Assembly: GCF_003403095.1 (NCBI RefSeq)
Contig: NZ_CP031555.1
Coordinates: 3,846,001 to 3,910,000 of the forward strand
DNA length: 64,000 bases
DNA from: Thalassospira indica
Lineage (GTDB): Bacteria > Pseudomonadota > Alphaproteobacteria > Rhodospirillales > Thalassospiraceae
Reading direction: 5' to 3'
Below the pieces are notes generated by a model. The model had not been told where the DNA came from and ran no database searches. It was given only the letters and a program-made list of their open reading frames with translations. Position 1 is the stretch's first letter, and each line of letters starts with the position of its first letter. This document shows positions 26,108 to 33,310 of the stretch, piece by piece. Position numbers and translations under genes: made by a program.

Positions 26108-26350
26108 CTATGCGAGGACATCTGCCTCCTCGGCGATGCGCTGTAATTTTTCGAGCCGTCTTCGCGCAGAATTGTCGGTTGCCCACCGGTCACCAACTTC
26201 GGTGACTTCAAGCTTGTTAACAATCTTGGCAGCGCGCGGGTCACTCTCGACCAGACTTTCGATGTCCTGTTTTTCTTCGTCGTCTTCAAGCGTCCCGCGC
26301 ACATAGCCAAGAATGTGATCTTTGCCATATATCGCAAGAACCAGGCTCAT
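26108..26350 (-). CDS. Small anti-sigma-like protein (80 residues)
   Basis: An 80-residue acidic protein that starts one base after the sigma-factor stop, so it is cotranscribed and probably translationally coupled. The segment ILGYVRGTLEDDEEKQDIESLVESDPRAA resembles the N-terminal helical half of zinc-free anti-sigma factors (pattern LxxYVDGELxxxxxxxVExxLxxDPxxA). It lacks the HxxxCxxC zinc site and any transmembrane helix. A helical, basic-acidic C-terminal half follows (SARRRLEKLQRIAEEADVLA). I infer an anti-sigma or accessory role from position and this likeness. The frame stays open upstream over the sigma gene, but MSLVLAIYG is the reasonable start. Confidence 0.6.
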   Translation of the reverse strand: MSLVLAIYGKDHILGYVRGTLEDDEEKQDIESLVESDPRAAKIVNKLEVTEVGDRWATDNSARRRLEKLQRIAEEADVLA

Positions 26351-26351
26351 A

Positions 26352-26879
26352 TCATGCGGCCTCCGAGACATAACGTGATGCGTGTTCACGGGCTTCGATT
26401 CGACCAACCGAGGCGCGCAGCTTGCGGCGTGCACGACCAACACGGGATTTGACCGTACCGATCTCGACACACATCTGATCTGCGGCATCCTGATAAGACA
26501 CATCATCAACAGCGGTCAGCATGATCGCCTCGCGCTCCTGGGCTGGCAAATCTTCAAGCACACGGTCAGCATCACGAAGCTGCAAACGCGCCATCTGATT
26601 GCTGCCATGACCATAGACGTCGCCAAGATCGTCCCAGTCGACCTGCGGGCCACGCGTTTTTTCACGACGTTTTCCGGAAATGAACGTGTTGAACAGAATA
26701 CGGTGCAACCAAGCCTTGAGGCTGGTGCCTTCTTCGAACTGGTCCTTTTTGCTGATGGCTTTCAACAGCGTGTCCTGGACCAGATCCTGAGCCATGTCGT
26801 TGCTGCCGGTCAGACGATATGCATGACGGCGCAGTGCAGGCACATGATTTTCGATTTCGTTCATCACTTGTTCAGACAT
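26352..26879 (-). CDS. ECF RNA polymerase sigma factor, EcfG (ECF15)-like
   Basis: A 175-residue ECF sigma factor. Region 2 (about residues 8-75) has VPALRRHAYRLTGSNDMAQDLVQDTLLKAI and TSLKAWLHRILFNTFIS. Region 4 (about 110-165) has LPAQEREAIMLTAVDDVSYQDAADQM and EIGTVKSRVGRARRKL. The region 2 pattern is that of EcfG-type general stress sigma factors of alphaproteobacteria. NepR and PhyR, the usual partners, are not adjacent; a small anti-sigma-like gene follows instead. Two perfect GGAAC-N16-CGTT promoters within 2 kb agree with an EcfG-type sigma acting nearby. The ATG at 26879 has AAGGAGG eight bases upstream. The whole 15-base block from that site through the ATG is identical at the secreted stress protein gene. 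Confidence 0.87.
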   Translation of the reverse strand: MSEQVMNEIENHVPALRRHAYRLTGSNDMAQDLVQDTLLKAISKKDQFEEGTSLKAWLHRILFNTFISGKRREKTRGPQVDWDDLGDVYGHGSNQMARLQLRDADRVLEDLPAQEREAIMLTAVDDVSYQDAADQMCVEIGTVKSRVGRARRKLRASVGRIEAREHASRYVSEAA

Positions 26880-27223
26880 CACAACCTCCTTGTTCGGATG
26901 TCCTGACCCTAACAAAAGAAAATAAAATTTAAAGTAAAATCGTATGTTTCACTTAGGCAATACAGGTATATCACCCAATATACATAGATACACCAACAGA
27001 CTTACTTCACTCTCATTAATCAACATGCGCAGCATACCTTAATAACGCATCATAATTACTTTACGTTACTTACGTTTATGGTTTCGGTTACGCCGGTTCA
27101 GCAAGATGGTTGTATTATGGAGAAAACAGCGGTAACGTAACTTACTCCAAAATTCTTGAACGCTTTGATTTTCAACGGCTTCAGACGGTCTTCAGAACCG
27201 CTGAAATTTATAGGAAACCCCAC
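26880..27223. other. AT-rich divergent promoter region between the sigma factor and the RHH-like gene
   Basis: About 340 bases, clearly richer in A+T than the flanks, with no supported gene. It must hold the sigma-operon promoter and that of the ribbon-helix-helix-like gene. On the minus strand GTAAC (27069-27065), a 17-base spacer and CGTT (27047-27044) differ by one base from the EcfG consensus. They could allow autoregulation of the sigma factor, though this is weak evidence. Confidence 0.4.
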
Positions 27224-27433
27224 GTGCCGACGGCTAAAAGAACAGAAAAGCTTCAGATCATGCTCGATGATGAAGAACTGAAATTCATCGATGACTGGCG
27301 TTTTGACCATCGGATGCCGACACGCGCTGCTGCAATCCGCGAACTTATTCGCCGCGGTTTGGTATCAGAAGACGTCGATGACCCCGATACCGAGGGGAAA
27401 AGCACCACCGATTTCCGGATCGAGACGGAATAA
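27224..27433 (+). CDS. Small ribbon-helix-helix-like protein
   Basis: A 69-residue protein starting at a GTG with AGGA eight bases upstream. The pattern RTEKLQIMLDDEELKFIDDWRF followed by RMPTRAAAIRELIRRGL matches a CopG/MetJ-type ribbon-helix-helix DNA-binding fold: a short beta strand, then two helices. An acidic tail follows. The frame is open back to 27110, but that part lacks a start with a ribosome-binding site. Its position, divergent from the ECF sigma factor, suggests a regulator of this stress region. A strong terminator follows at once. Confidence 0.68.
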   Translation: MPTAKRTEKLQIMLDDEELKFIDDWRFDHRMPTRAAAIRELIRRGLVSEDVDDPDTEGKSTTDFRIETE

Positions 27434-27451
27434 AAAAGTTCGATTTTTGTG

Positions 27452-27487
27452 AAAAAAGACCCGGCAAAATACCGGGTCTTTTTGTTT
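27452..27487. terminator. Bidirectional terminator between RHH-like and VTT/YqaA genes
   Basis: AAAAAGACCCGG and CCGGGTCTTTTT flank a seven-base loop, giving a 12-bp stem with U-runs on both strands. It serves the plus-strand RHH-like gene and the convergent YqaA-like gene. Confidence 0.88.
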
Positions 27488-27509
27488 TGGCATGTATTGC
27501 GGACCTGAA

Positions 27510-28091
27510 TCAGCTCGTATCCTGCCGTAAATCGGGTTTGCGTCCCTCGAAAATGCGGGCGATTCCTGCGCCAAATCCGAGAACCAGCAACCACAATCCG
27601 TAATATCGGATCGCACGCGATGCCGTGATCGCAATCAGAAACAACCAGATCGGATAGGATGTCGCCCCTGCGGCCAGGGCTGCAAGCTGCATGGGAACCG
27701 GTGTAATACTGATTGCAAAGACCACCCAGAATCCGCCTTCGGCAAATCGGTCTTCCAGATCTTCGAATTCCTGCTGCCCACCGACCAGATCAATAAGCGG
27801 CTGGGCAAGGTCATCAAACAAAACCCACGCCAAAAGATATAAGGCCACGGCACCCAGCACACTGCCCGCCAGTGTTACGGATGCCACAATAAACCCGCGT
27901 GTCCGTGAAGCCGCCATGATCGGGGCAACGATAACTTCGATCGGAATCGGGATGATCGTCGTTTCAAGAAACGACGCGACAGATATCCCCCCAAGTCCCT
28001 TGCGTCCCTCTGCAAGTTTGGCGAGGCGGGACTTGGCATATGCCAACCCGTTTTTTATGCGCAGTCCTGTTTTTTGATTATCGCCCGGCAT
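27510..28091 (-). CDS. YqaA-like VTT-domain (DedA superfamily) membrane protein
   Basis: A 193-residue inner-membrane protein of the VTT/SNARE-associated (DedA) superfamily, YqaA branch. It shows SFLETTIIPIPIEVIVAPIMAASR near residues 40-63, a Gly-rich GSVLGAVALYLLAW helix, and FAISITPVPMQLAALAAGAT with the re-entrant Pro motif. DedA proteins are linked to lipid scrambling and envelope homeostasis; the role of the YqaA branch is unknown. About four or five membrane segments are visible. It lies in the stress cluster but shows no EcfG-like promoter of its own. Confidence 0.8.
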   Translation of the reverse strand: MPGDNQKTGLRIKNGLAYAKSRLAKLAEGRKGLGGISVASFLETTIIPIPIEVIVAPIMAASRTRGFIVASVTLAGSVLGAVALYLLAWVLFDDLAQPLIDLVGGQQEFEDLEDRFAEGGFWVVFAISITPVPMQLAALAAGATSYPIWLFLIAITASRAIRYYGLWLLVLGFGAGIARIFEGRKPDLRQDTS

Positions 28092-28117
28092 ATTCTGATC
28101 CTTATTGGCGGTCCTGC

Positions 28118-28160
28118 CCCAAAATAAAAGCAGCCCGCCCGAAGCCGGGCGGGCTGCTAA
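28118..28160 (-). terminator. Intrinsic terminator after the secreted stress protein gene
   Basis: AGCAGCCCGCCCG (28129-28141) and CGGGCGGGCTGCT (28146-28158) make a 13-bp perfect stem with a four-base loop. On the minus strand CTTTTATTTTGG follows, which supplies the U-run. Confidence 0.85.
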
Positions 28161-28197
28161 CCTCGGACGTCATCCGCCGAGTTCAGGTTGTGACGTC

Positions 28198-28653
28198 TTA
28201 TTCGGCGGTCTGAGTATCCGAGATGGCCTTCTGCGCATCTTCAAGCGCATTTACAGTGTTGGCCTTCACATCTTCCCAGGTCTCCGCAGATGCATCCTTG
28301 GCGTTTTCCAGGGCATCGCTCAGCTCATCGCTTGCGCTGTCCCAGGCCTCAGCCATTTCTTCGACAGCATCTTCGCTGTCATCCTTAACTTCGGCAGAAA
28401 CCTCGTCGTACTGTTCGCCAAGCTGTTTGGATTTGGCATCAACCCAGGCAAGGAAGTCTTCTTTCTGCTCGAACGTAAAGTCCTTGGCTTCTTCGTACTG
28501 GGCTGCAATTTCATTGCCCAACTCATTGGCGTCGGACTTCACTGCATCGTCGGTCGCCATGGTGTCCGAGCTGTCAGACCCGGCATAAGCCGGCGCCATT
28601 ACAGAAACAGACATAAGTACAGTACCGATCATCAGCATATTCTTGTTCAACAT
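28198..28653 (-). CDS. Secreted, strongly acidic helical protein under an EcfG-type promoter
   Basis: A 151-residue protein that I do not recognise. A signal peptide (residues 1-24, cleavage after APAYA) is followed by a highly acidic, Ala/Asp/Glu/Ser-rich sequence. The spacing of its hydrophobic residues suggests long amphipathic helices (DFTFEQKEDFLAWVDAKSKQ, then AWDSASDELSDALENAKDAS). There is no Cys in the mature part. The 5' leader has the same AAGGAGGTTGTGATG block as the ECF sigma gene. A perfect minus-strand GGAAC-N16-CGTT promoter lies 59 bases upstream of the ATG, so it is probably a general stress product acting in the periplasm. Its helical character is a bit like late-embryogenesis or apolipoprotein-type protectants, which is speculative. 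Confidence 0.75.
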   Translation of the reverse strand: MLNKNMLMIGTVLMSVSVMAPAYAGSDSSDTMATDDAVKSDANELGNEIAAQYEEAKDFTFEQKEDFLAWVDAKSKQLGEQYDEVSAEVKDDSEDAVEEMAEAWDSASDELSDALENAKDASAETWEDVKANTVNALEDAQKAISDTQTAE

Positions 28654-28711
28654 CACAACCTCCTTATTAAACAAACACAGCACAATTACTTGCACGCTGC
28701 TTACCATTCAC

Positions 28712-28736
28712 AACGGATGGTGCGAAAGAATGTTCC
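28712..28736 (-). promoter_or_regulatory. EcfG-type promoter for the secreted acidic protein
   Basis: On the minus strand GGAAC (28736-28732), exactly 16 bases, then CGTT (28715-28712). This matches the alphaproteobacterial general stress consensus GGAAC-N16/17-CGTT at all nine positions. Transcription would begin about 50 bases before the ATG at 28653. Confidence 0.75.
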
Positions 28737-28758
28737 AATTGTGTTGATTTTATTTTCT

Positions 28759-28783
28759 GGAACCTTCTGGCGGAATGCACGTT
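28759..28783 (+). promoter_or_regulatory. EcfG-type promoter for dps
   Basis: GGAAC (28759-28763), exactly 16 bases, then CGTT (28780-28783), nine of nine matches to the EcfG consensus, about 98 bases upstream of the dps ATG. It is arranged back to back with the minus-strand copy, with 22 bases between the two -35 elements. Confidence 0.78.
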
Positions 28784-28881
28784 TCATCTGCAAGCGCCCA
28801 CAAAACGAAACGGGGTACAGCGCAATAAAGAATGCGCAATCCGATTTCACGGGCACGCTGTAAACAAAAGGAGTTTTAGTT

Positions 28882-29385
28882 ATGGCACATAGCAGTATGC
28901 AGACCGTTGCGAAGGAAGTTCCCGTCGAGACTGGCGTGGACCGCAAGGATCGTCGCGAACTGGCGAAGATGCTGACCAAGATCGTTGGCTCGTCGCATGT
29001 ACTGTATGCCAAAGTTCGTGGTGTTCACTGGAATGTTGTGGGTCCGGCTTTCTATTCGCTCCACAACATGACCGAGGAGCATTACGAGGACCTCAATACC
29101 GCCATTGACGATATGGCGGAACGCATCCGCGCCATCGGCTTTACGGCGCCAACGGGTCTCAGCGAGATGATGGAAAACTCGTCCATCAAGGATCAGACCA
29201 AACTTCTTTCGACCGAAGACATGGTGAAGGAACTGGTCGAGGATCACGAAAAAATGGCCCGCCTGCTGCGGGACGGGGTGGCTGCCGCCGAGGACGTTGA
29301 TGATGTGAAAACCGCCGACATGCTGACCGAGCGGATCGGTGTTCACGAAGAAGCAGCATGGATGCTGCGTGCAACGATCTCGTAA
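28882..29385 (+). CDS. dps: Dps-family DNA-binding ferritin-like protein
   Basis: A 167-residue Dps protein, which forms 12-mers that oxidise iron with peroxide, store it and shield DNA in starvation. The inter-subunit ferroxidase ligands are all present: His49 (VHWNVVG), His61, Asp76 and Glu80 (DDMAERIRAIG). The N-terminal 25 residues contain several Lys and Arg that may bind DNA. Length is normal. The ATG has AAAAGGAG upstream. It has a perfect EcfG-type promoter, which fits known general stress regulation of dps, and its own terminator. Confidence 0.95.
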   Translation: MAHSSMQTVAKEVPVETGVDRKDRRELAKMLTKIVGSSHVLYAKVRGVHWNVVGPAFYSLHNMTEEHYEDLNTAIDDMAERIRAIGFTAPTGLSEMMENSSIKDQTKLLSTEDMVKELVEDHEKMARLLRDGVAAAEDVDDVKTADMLTERIGVHEEAAWMLRATIS

Positions 29386-29403
29386 TCATGCCAATATGAT
29401 ATG

Positions 29404-29437
29404 ATGAACCGGCGCCTTCGGGTGCCGGTTCTTTTTT
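29404..29437 (+). terminator. Intrinsic terminator after dps
   Basis: GAACCGGCGCC, a TTCG tetraloop, then GGTGCCGGTTC followed by TTTTTT. It ends 25 bases before the lipid-kinase-like gene. Confidence 0.88.
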
Positions 29438-29461
29438 GTGCCCCCAAAACAACGGTACAGC

Positions 29462-30844
29462 ATGATGAAAAGCTCTGATCTGACTGGCAAGGTCCACTTG
29501 CTGCTGACGAAGTCGAAACTCCCCGACGAGTGGCGTGATAACGGCGCACAGCCGCTGCGCAATGTGTTCGAAGATGCCGGTTACAAGACCGAGTTGACGC
29601 TGTGCGATAACCCTGACGTCATCAAGGAACAGATCAGCACCACCTGTGCACCGGGCGATATCGTCGCGGTCGGCGGTGGTGATGGAACCATTAATGCTGT
29701 CCTTGATACCGTGATTTCGCAAAAGGTCGTTCTCATCCCGGTGCCGCTTGGCACGGCAAACGATTTTGCCCGCACCCTGACATTGCCTGACGATCTGATT
29801 GACGCGGCGCGCGCATCCATCCACGGTCAGATCAGAATGCTTGATATCGGCAGTGTGAATGACAAAAGCTTTGTCAATGCGGCCAGCATTGGCGTGCCGG
29901 CCGATGCGCGCAAACGCATCAATCCCGACCTTAAGCGGACCTTGGGGGCCATCAGCTATGCGGTTGCCAACTGGCAAAGCTGGCATGAAATGGATCCGCT
30001 TGATCTGACCATAACGTGCGGCGAAGACGACCCGCAAGCCATGAAGCTGCGCCAGGTCACCATCACCAATGGCCGATATTTCGGCGGTGGCCTGCGCCCG
30101 AGCGAAACCAAAAGCCCGGAAGACGGTCTTTTGCACATGTTTGCCATTCGCGACAGTGTCGACACGCTCAGCGGCCTTGATATCGCAGCCGAGCTGTTGT
30201 TTGGCTCTGTCGATGACAGCAGCTATGCGACGTCAATTCAGTGCGACACGATCAAGGTCGATGGCGAAGACGGTGCGCCCATTCTGGCCGACGGCGAAAT
30301 CATCGGCAAACTTCCGGCCAAATTTGCCATCCGTGCGGCAGTTCTGCCGGTCTTTGCCCCCAACAGTTTCGTCGACGAGGTTATCAATGACGGGGAGGCA
30401 AAAACCAAAACCTTGCCCCAGCAGAACGAGATTAATGACGTCATGCGCGACACGATTGATTTCGCCGTACGTCTTGAGGCGATTTACCCTGTCGCTCAGA
30501 ACAGCGCGCTCAAATCGCTTTGCCATGACGCGGCAGGCCATTTGCGCAGCCATGCCCGCCAGCTTGAATTGGGCGTGCGTCCCTTCGGGATCAATGCCGC
30601 CTCCCCCGACCCGGATCTTCAGAACCTTGAAGAACTCCGCGACAAGGTTATGGGCTGGTTGCTGGGCAATGCCGATACCCGCCTTGCCAATGGCCTGAAA
30701 GCACGTGCGGACACCCTGACAACGGAAATACACGCCATCACGCTGGACAACCAGCCGACTGAGGTCTCAAAGGCCCTAGACGGGCTGGCAACGGAAATGG
30801 TCGATTTTTCCAAAACGCTGGATCGTATCGCCAAGGACCTCTGA
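29462..30844 (+). CDS. Diacylglycerol/lipid kinase-like protein with a long helical C-terminal extension
   Basis: A 460-residue protein. The first 300 or so residues form a DAGK catalytic-type lipid kinase (YegS/DgkB-like), with the nucleotide motif GGGDGT (about residues 71-76), PLGTANDFARTL near 95 and the family strand TNGRYFGGGLRPSETKSPEDG. Such enzymes phosphorylate lipids such as diacylglycerol or phosphatidylglycerol. The last 150 residues (after PVFAPNSFVDEV) are extra. They are helical, Leu/Ala/Asp-rich and resemble no domain I know; a usual YegS is about 300 residues. The ATG at 29462 or 29465 starts the protein; the ribosome-binding site is weak. The fusion could regulate the kinase or localise it. 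Confidence 0.8.
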   Translation: MMKSSDLTGKVHLLLTKSKLPDEWRDNGAQPLRNVFEDAGYKTELTLCDNPDVIKEQISTTCAPGDIVAVGGGDGTINAVLDTVISQKVVLIPVPLGTANDFARTLTLPDDLIDAARASIHGQIRMLDIGSVNDKSFVNAASIGVPADARKRINPDLKRTLGAISYAVANWQSWHEMDPLDLTITCGEDDPQAMKLRQVTITNGRYFGGGLRPSETKSPEDGLLHMFAIRDSVDTLSGLDIAAELLFGSVDDSSYATSIQCDTIKVDGEDGAPILADGEIIGKLPAKFAIRAAVLPVFAPNSFVDEVINDGEAKTKTLPQQNEINDVMRDTIDFAVRLEAIYPVAQNSALKSLCHDAAGHLRSHARQLELGVRPFGINAASPDPDLQNLEELRDKVMGWLLGNADTRLANGLKARADTLTTEIHAITLDNQPTEVSKALDGLATEMVDFSKTLDRIAKDL

Positions 30845-30848
30845 GATA

Positions 30849-30881
30849 CAAAAAAGACCGCCAAATGGCGGTCTTTTTTTG
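30849..30881. terminator. Bidirectional terminator between lipid kinase and ftsY
   Basis: AAAAAGACCGCC, loop AAAT, GGCGGTCTTTTTTT: a 12-bp stem with U-runs on both strands. It lies between two convergent genes. Confidence 0.9.
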
Positions 30882-30903
30882 GGCTTTATTTTGTATCTCT
30901 TGG

Positions 30904-31839
30904 TTAGTCTTCCAGACCGGCAAGACTTCTGGCAAAGGATTTGGCCTCGAACGGGCGCAGATCTTCGGCGGACTCACCCACACCAATCGCATGCACGGGC
31001 TTGCCGAATTTTTCGGCCAGTGCGACCACCACACCACCTTTTGCGGTACCATCAAGCTTGGTGACGATAAGACCCGACACATTGGTTGCCTGACCAAAGG
31101 TCTCGACCTGTGAATGCGCGTTCTGGCCCGTGGTGGCATCCAGCACAAGAAGCGTGTCATGCGGTGCCGTTTCATCGCGCTTTTTGATCACCCGGACGAT
31201 CTTCTTAAGCTCGTCCATCAGGTGGGCCTTGTTTTGCAAACGACCGGCCGTATCAATCAGCAACAGGTCATAACCTTCTCGCTGGGCCTGCTCGATCGCG
31301 TCAAAGGCAAGGCCAGCGGCATCGGCCCCCGTGTCACGTGCAATCACCGGGCAATCGGTGCGTTCACCCCAGACTTTAAGTTGCTCGACCGCGGCTGCAC
31401 GGAACGTATCGCCCGCGGCCATCATGACCTTGAGGCCCTGATCCTTGTATGTCTTGGCAAGCTTGCCGATGGTCGTGGTTTTACCCGATCCGTTCACACC
31501 AACCACCAACACCACATGCGGTTTCTTGCTGGCATCAATCACCAGCGGCTGCGCGACCGGTTCAAGGATCTTGGCAACTTCTTCGGCGATGAATTCCTGG
31601 ATTTCGGCGGAATCGACTTCCTTGTCAAACCGGGTCTTGGACAGTTCCGCGCTCAATTTCGCGGCTGTCGTCACGCCAAGGTCGGATGTGATCAGAAGGT
31701 CTTCGAATTCTTCAAGCGCATCATCATCAAGACGGCGCTTGGTGAAGATATCGGAAATGCCGGTGGTCAGTTTTGAGGAGGACCGTTTCAGCCCGTCTTT
31801 CAGGCGGCTAAACCAGCTTTTTTTCCCCTCTTCACTCAT
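30904..31839 (-). CDS. ftsY: Signal recognition particle receptor FtsY
   Basis: A 311-residue SRP receptor GTPase that docks ribosome-SRP complexes at the membrane for cotranslational insertion. The N domain (residues 35-95) is followed by the G domain with the P-loop GVNGSGKTT (114-122), DTFRAAAVEQL, LIDTAGRL and TKLDGTAKGG. The N-terminal A domain is short (about 30 basic residues), as in many alphaproteobacteria. It overlaps mtaB as ATGA, a common neighbour in this class. Confidence 0.97.
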   Translation of the reverse strand: MSEEGKKSWFSRLKDGLKRSSSKLTTGISDIFTKRRLDDDALEEFEDLLITSDLGVTTAAKLSAELSKTRFDKEVDSAEIQEFIAEEVAKILEPVAQPLVIDASKKPHVVLVVGVNGSGKTTTIGKLAKTYKDQGLKVMMAAGDTFRAAAVEQLKVWGERTDCPVIARDTGADAAGLAFDAIEQAQREGYDLLLIDTAGRLQNKAHLMDELKKIVRVIKKRDETAPHDTLLVLDATTGQNAHSQVETFGQATNVSGLIVTKLDGTAKGGVVVALAEKFGKPVHAIGVGESAEDLRPFEAKSFARSLAGLED

Positions 31840-33083
31840 CCCGCAAGCTCCGCTATCAGTTTTCCATCTTCAAGGCCGGTGACTTTGGCCTTTGCTATCG
31901 TGCCCGCTTCTATCACGCGATCCAGCAGAACGGGAGCAAAATGCTCCGTATGGCCGGTATTTTCCTTTTCAACCAATACATTCTCGGTCATGCCGATGCG
32001 CGATTGCAGGAACTTTTTCAGCTGTATCTCGCCCGCTTCGCGAAGGGCACTTGCCCGTTCCTTGCGCAGGTCCTTGGGCACTTGCGGCATCTTGGCCGCC
32101 GGCGTTCCCGGGCGCGAGGAATACGGGAAGACATGCAGATAAATCAGACCGCATTCATCAACCAGACGCAGGGTGTTTTCCGCCATTTCATCGGTTTCGG
32201 TTGGGAAACCGGCAATGATATCCGCCCCGAACGTCACATCCGGCCGCAGATCCCGGACCTTTTTACAGAAATCGACAACGTCCTGACGCAGATGGCGGCG
32301 CTTCATGCGCTTAAGCACCATGTCGTCCCCCGCCTGCAAACTGATATGCATATGCGGCATCAGGCGGGGCTCGGTTTCGATCAGACGAAACAGGTCTTCG
32401 TCCACTTCGACCGGGTCAATTGATGAAATGCGCAAACGCGGCAATTCCGGAACCTGTGCCAGCAACCGGCGCGACATCTGGCCCAGTGTCGGCTTGCCAG
32501 GCAAATCATGGCCATAGGATGTGATATCGACCCCGGTCAGAACCACTTCGCCATAACCATTGGCGACCAGTTCACGGACCTGGGTAACGATTTCTCCCAT
32601 CGGCACACTGCGTGAATTACCGCGGCCATAAGGAATGATGCAGAACGTGCAGCGATGGTCACAGCCATTCTGGACCTGTACAAAGGCGCGCGCGCGCCCC
32701 TCAAAGCCCGACACGAGATGGCTTGCGGTTTCTTCGACCGACATGATGTCATTGACCACGACGCGTTCATGTTCGGGCATCATGAAGGTTTCGGCCTTCA
32801 TCTTGGCGTCATTGCCAAAGATGCGATCAATCTCACCCATATTGGCGAACTTGTCGGGATTGACCTGAACAGCACAGCCGGTAACGAAAATCTTGGCGTC
32901 CGGGTTTTCGCGGCGCAAACGGCGGATGCTTTGACGTGCCTGACGTTCCGCCTCGGTCGTGACGGCACAGGTATTGATGATGATGGCATCATCAAGTCCG
33001 GCATTTTTGGCATGGTCGCGCATCACCTCGGATTCATAGGTGTTAAGGCGACAACCAAATGTGACGACGCGCGGCTCTTTCAT
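31836..33083 (-). CDS. mtaB: tRNA (N6-L-threonylcarbamoyladenosine(37)-C(2))-methylthiotransferase MtaB
   Basis: A 415-residue radical-SAM methylthiotransferase that converts t6A37 to ms2t6A in tRNA. Three cysteines of the N-terminal UPF0004 domain (Cys11 in GCRLN, Cys39, Cys70) bind the auxiliary cluster. The radical-SAM motif is CDHRCTFC (Cys141, 145, 148), and a C-terminal TRAM-like region ends the protein. GCRLN and INTCAVTTEAERQ fit MtaB rather than MiaB. The ATG at 33083 is preceded by an open frame of 18 residues that does not fit the family. It overlaps ftsY by four bases. Confidence 0.93.
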   Translation of the reverse strand: MKEPRVVTFGCRLNTYESEVMRDHAKNAGLDDAIIINTCAVTTEAERQARQSIRRLRRENPDAKIFVTGCAVQVNPDKFANMGEIDRIFGNDAKMKAETFMMPEHERVVVNDIMSVEETASHLVSGFEGRARAFVQVQNGCDHRCTFCIIPYGRGNSRSVPMGEIVTQVRELVANGYGEVVLTGVDITSYGHDLPGKPTLGQMSRRLLAQVPELPRLRISSIDPVEVDEDLFRLIETEPRLMPHMHISLQAGDDMVLKRMKRRHLRQDVVDFCKKVRDLRPDVTFGADIIAGFPTETDEMAENTLRLVDECGLIYLHVFPYSSRPGTPAAKMPQVPKDLRKERASALREAGEIQLKKFLQSRIGMTENVLVEKENTGHTEHFAPVLLDRVIEAGTIAKAKVTGLEDGKLIAELAG

Positions 33084-33165
33084 GCTCGGACTTCTGCGAT
33101 CCAAAGTTCGGTTTTGGGAATTATTCCGCCAGCGCAATTCAAAAAGGATGCTGCAAGTGCGGAAC

Positions 33166-33197
33166 GCCCGGCAAGGACACTGATCCTTGCCGGGCGC
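33166..33197. repeat. Perfect 13-bp hairpin between mtaB and the GGDEF gene
   Basis: CGCCCGGCAAGGA, six-base loop CACTGA, TCCTTGCCGGGCG. It lies downstream of the minus-strand GGDEF gene and upstream of mtaB. No U-run follows on the minus strand, so it may slow polymerase or protect an RNA end rather than act as a classical terminator. Confidence 0.6.
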
Positions 33198-33310
33198 TGG
33201 TTACATACGCTTTTGAACGCTTCAATGCAAGTCCGCGGCCCTCATGGCACGCATGCATCGGGCGCGCAAATCATCGTCTGTCACTGATATCAAAGGTTGG
33301 AAAAGGCTGC

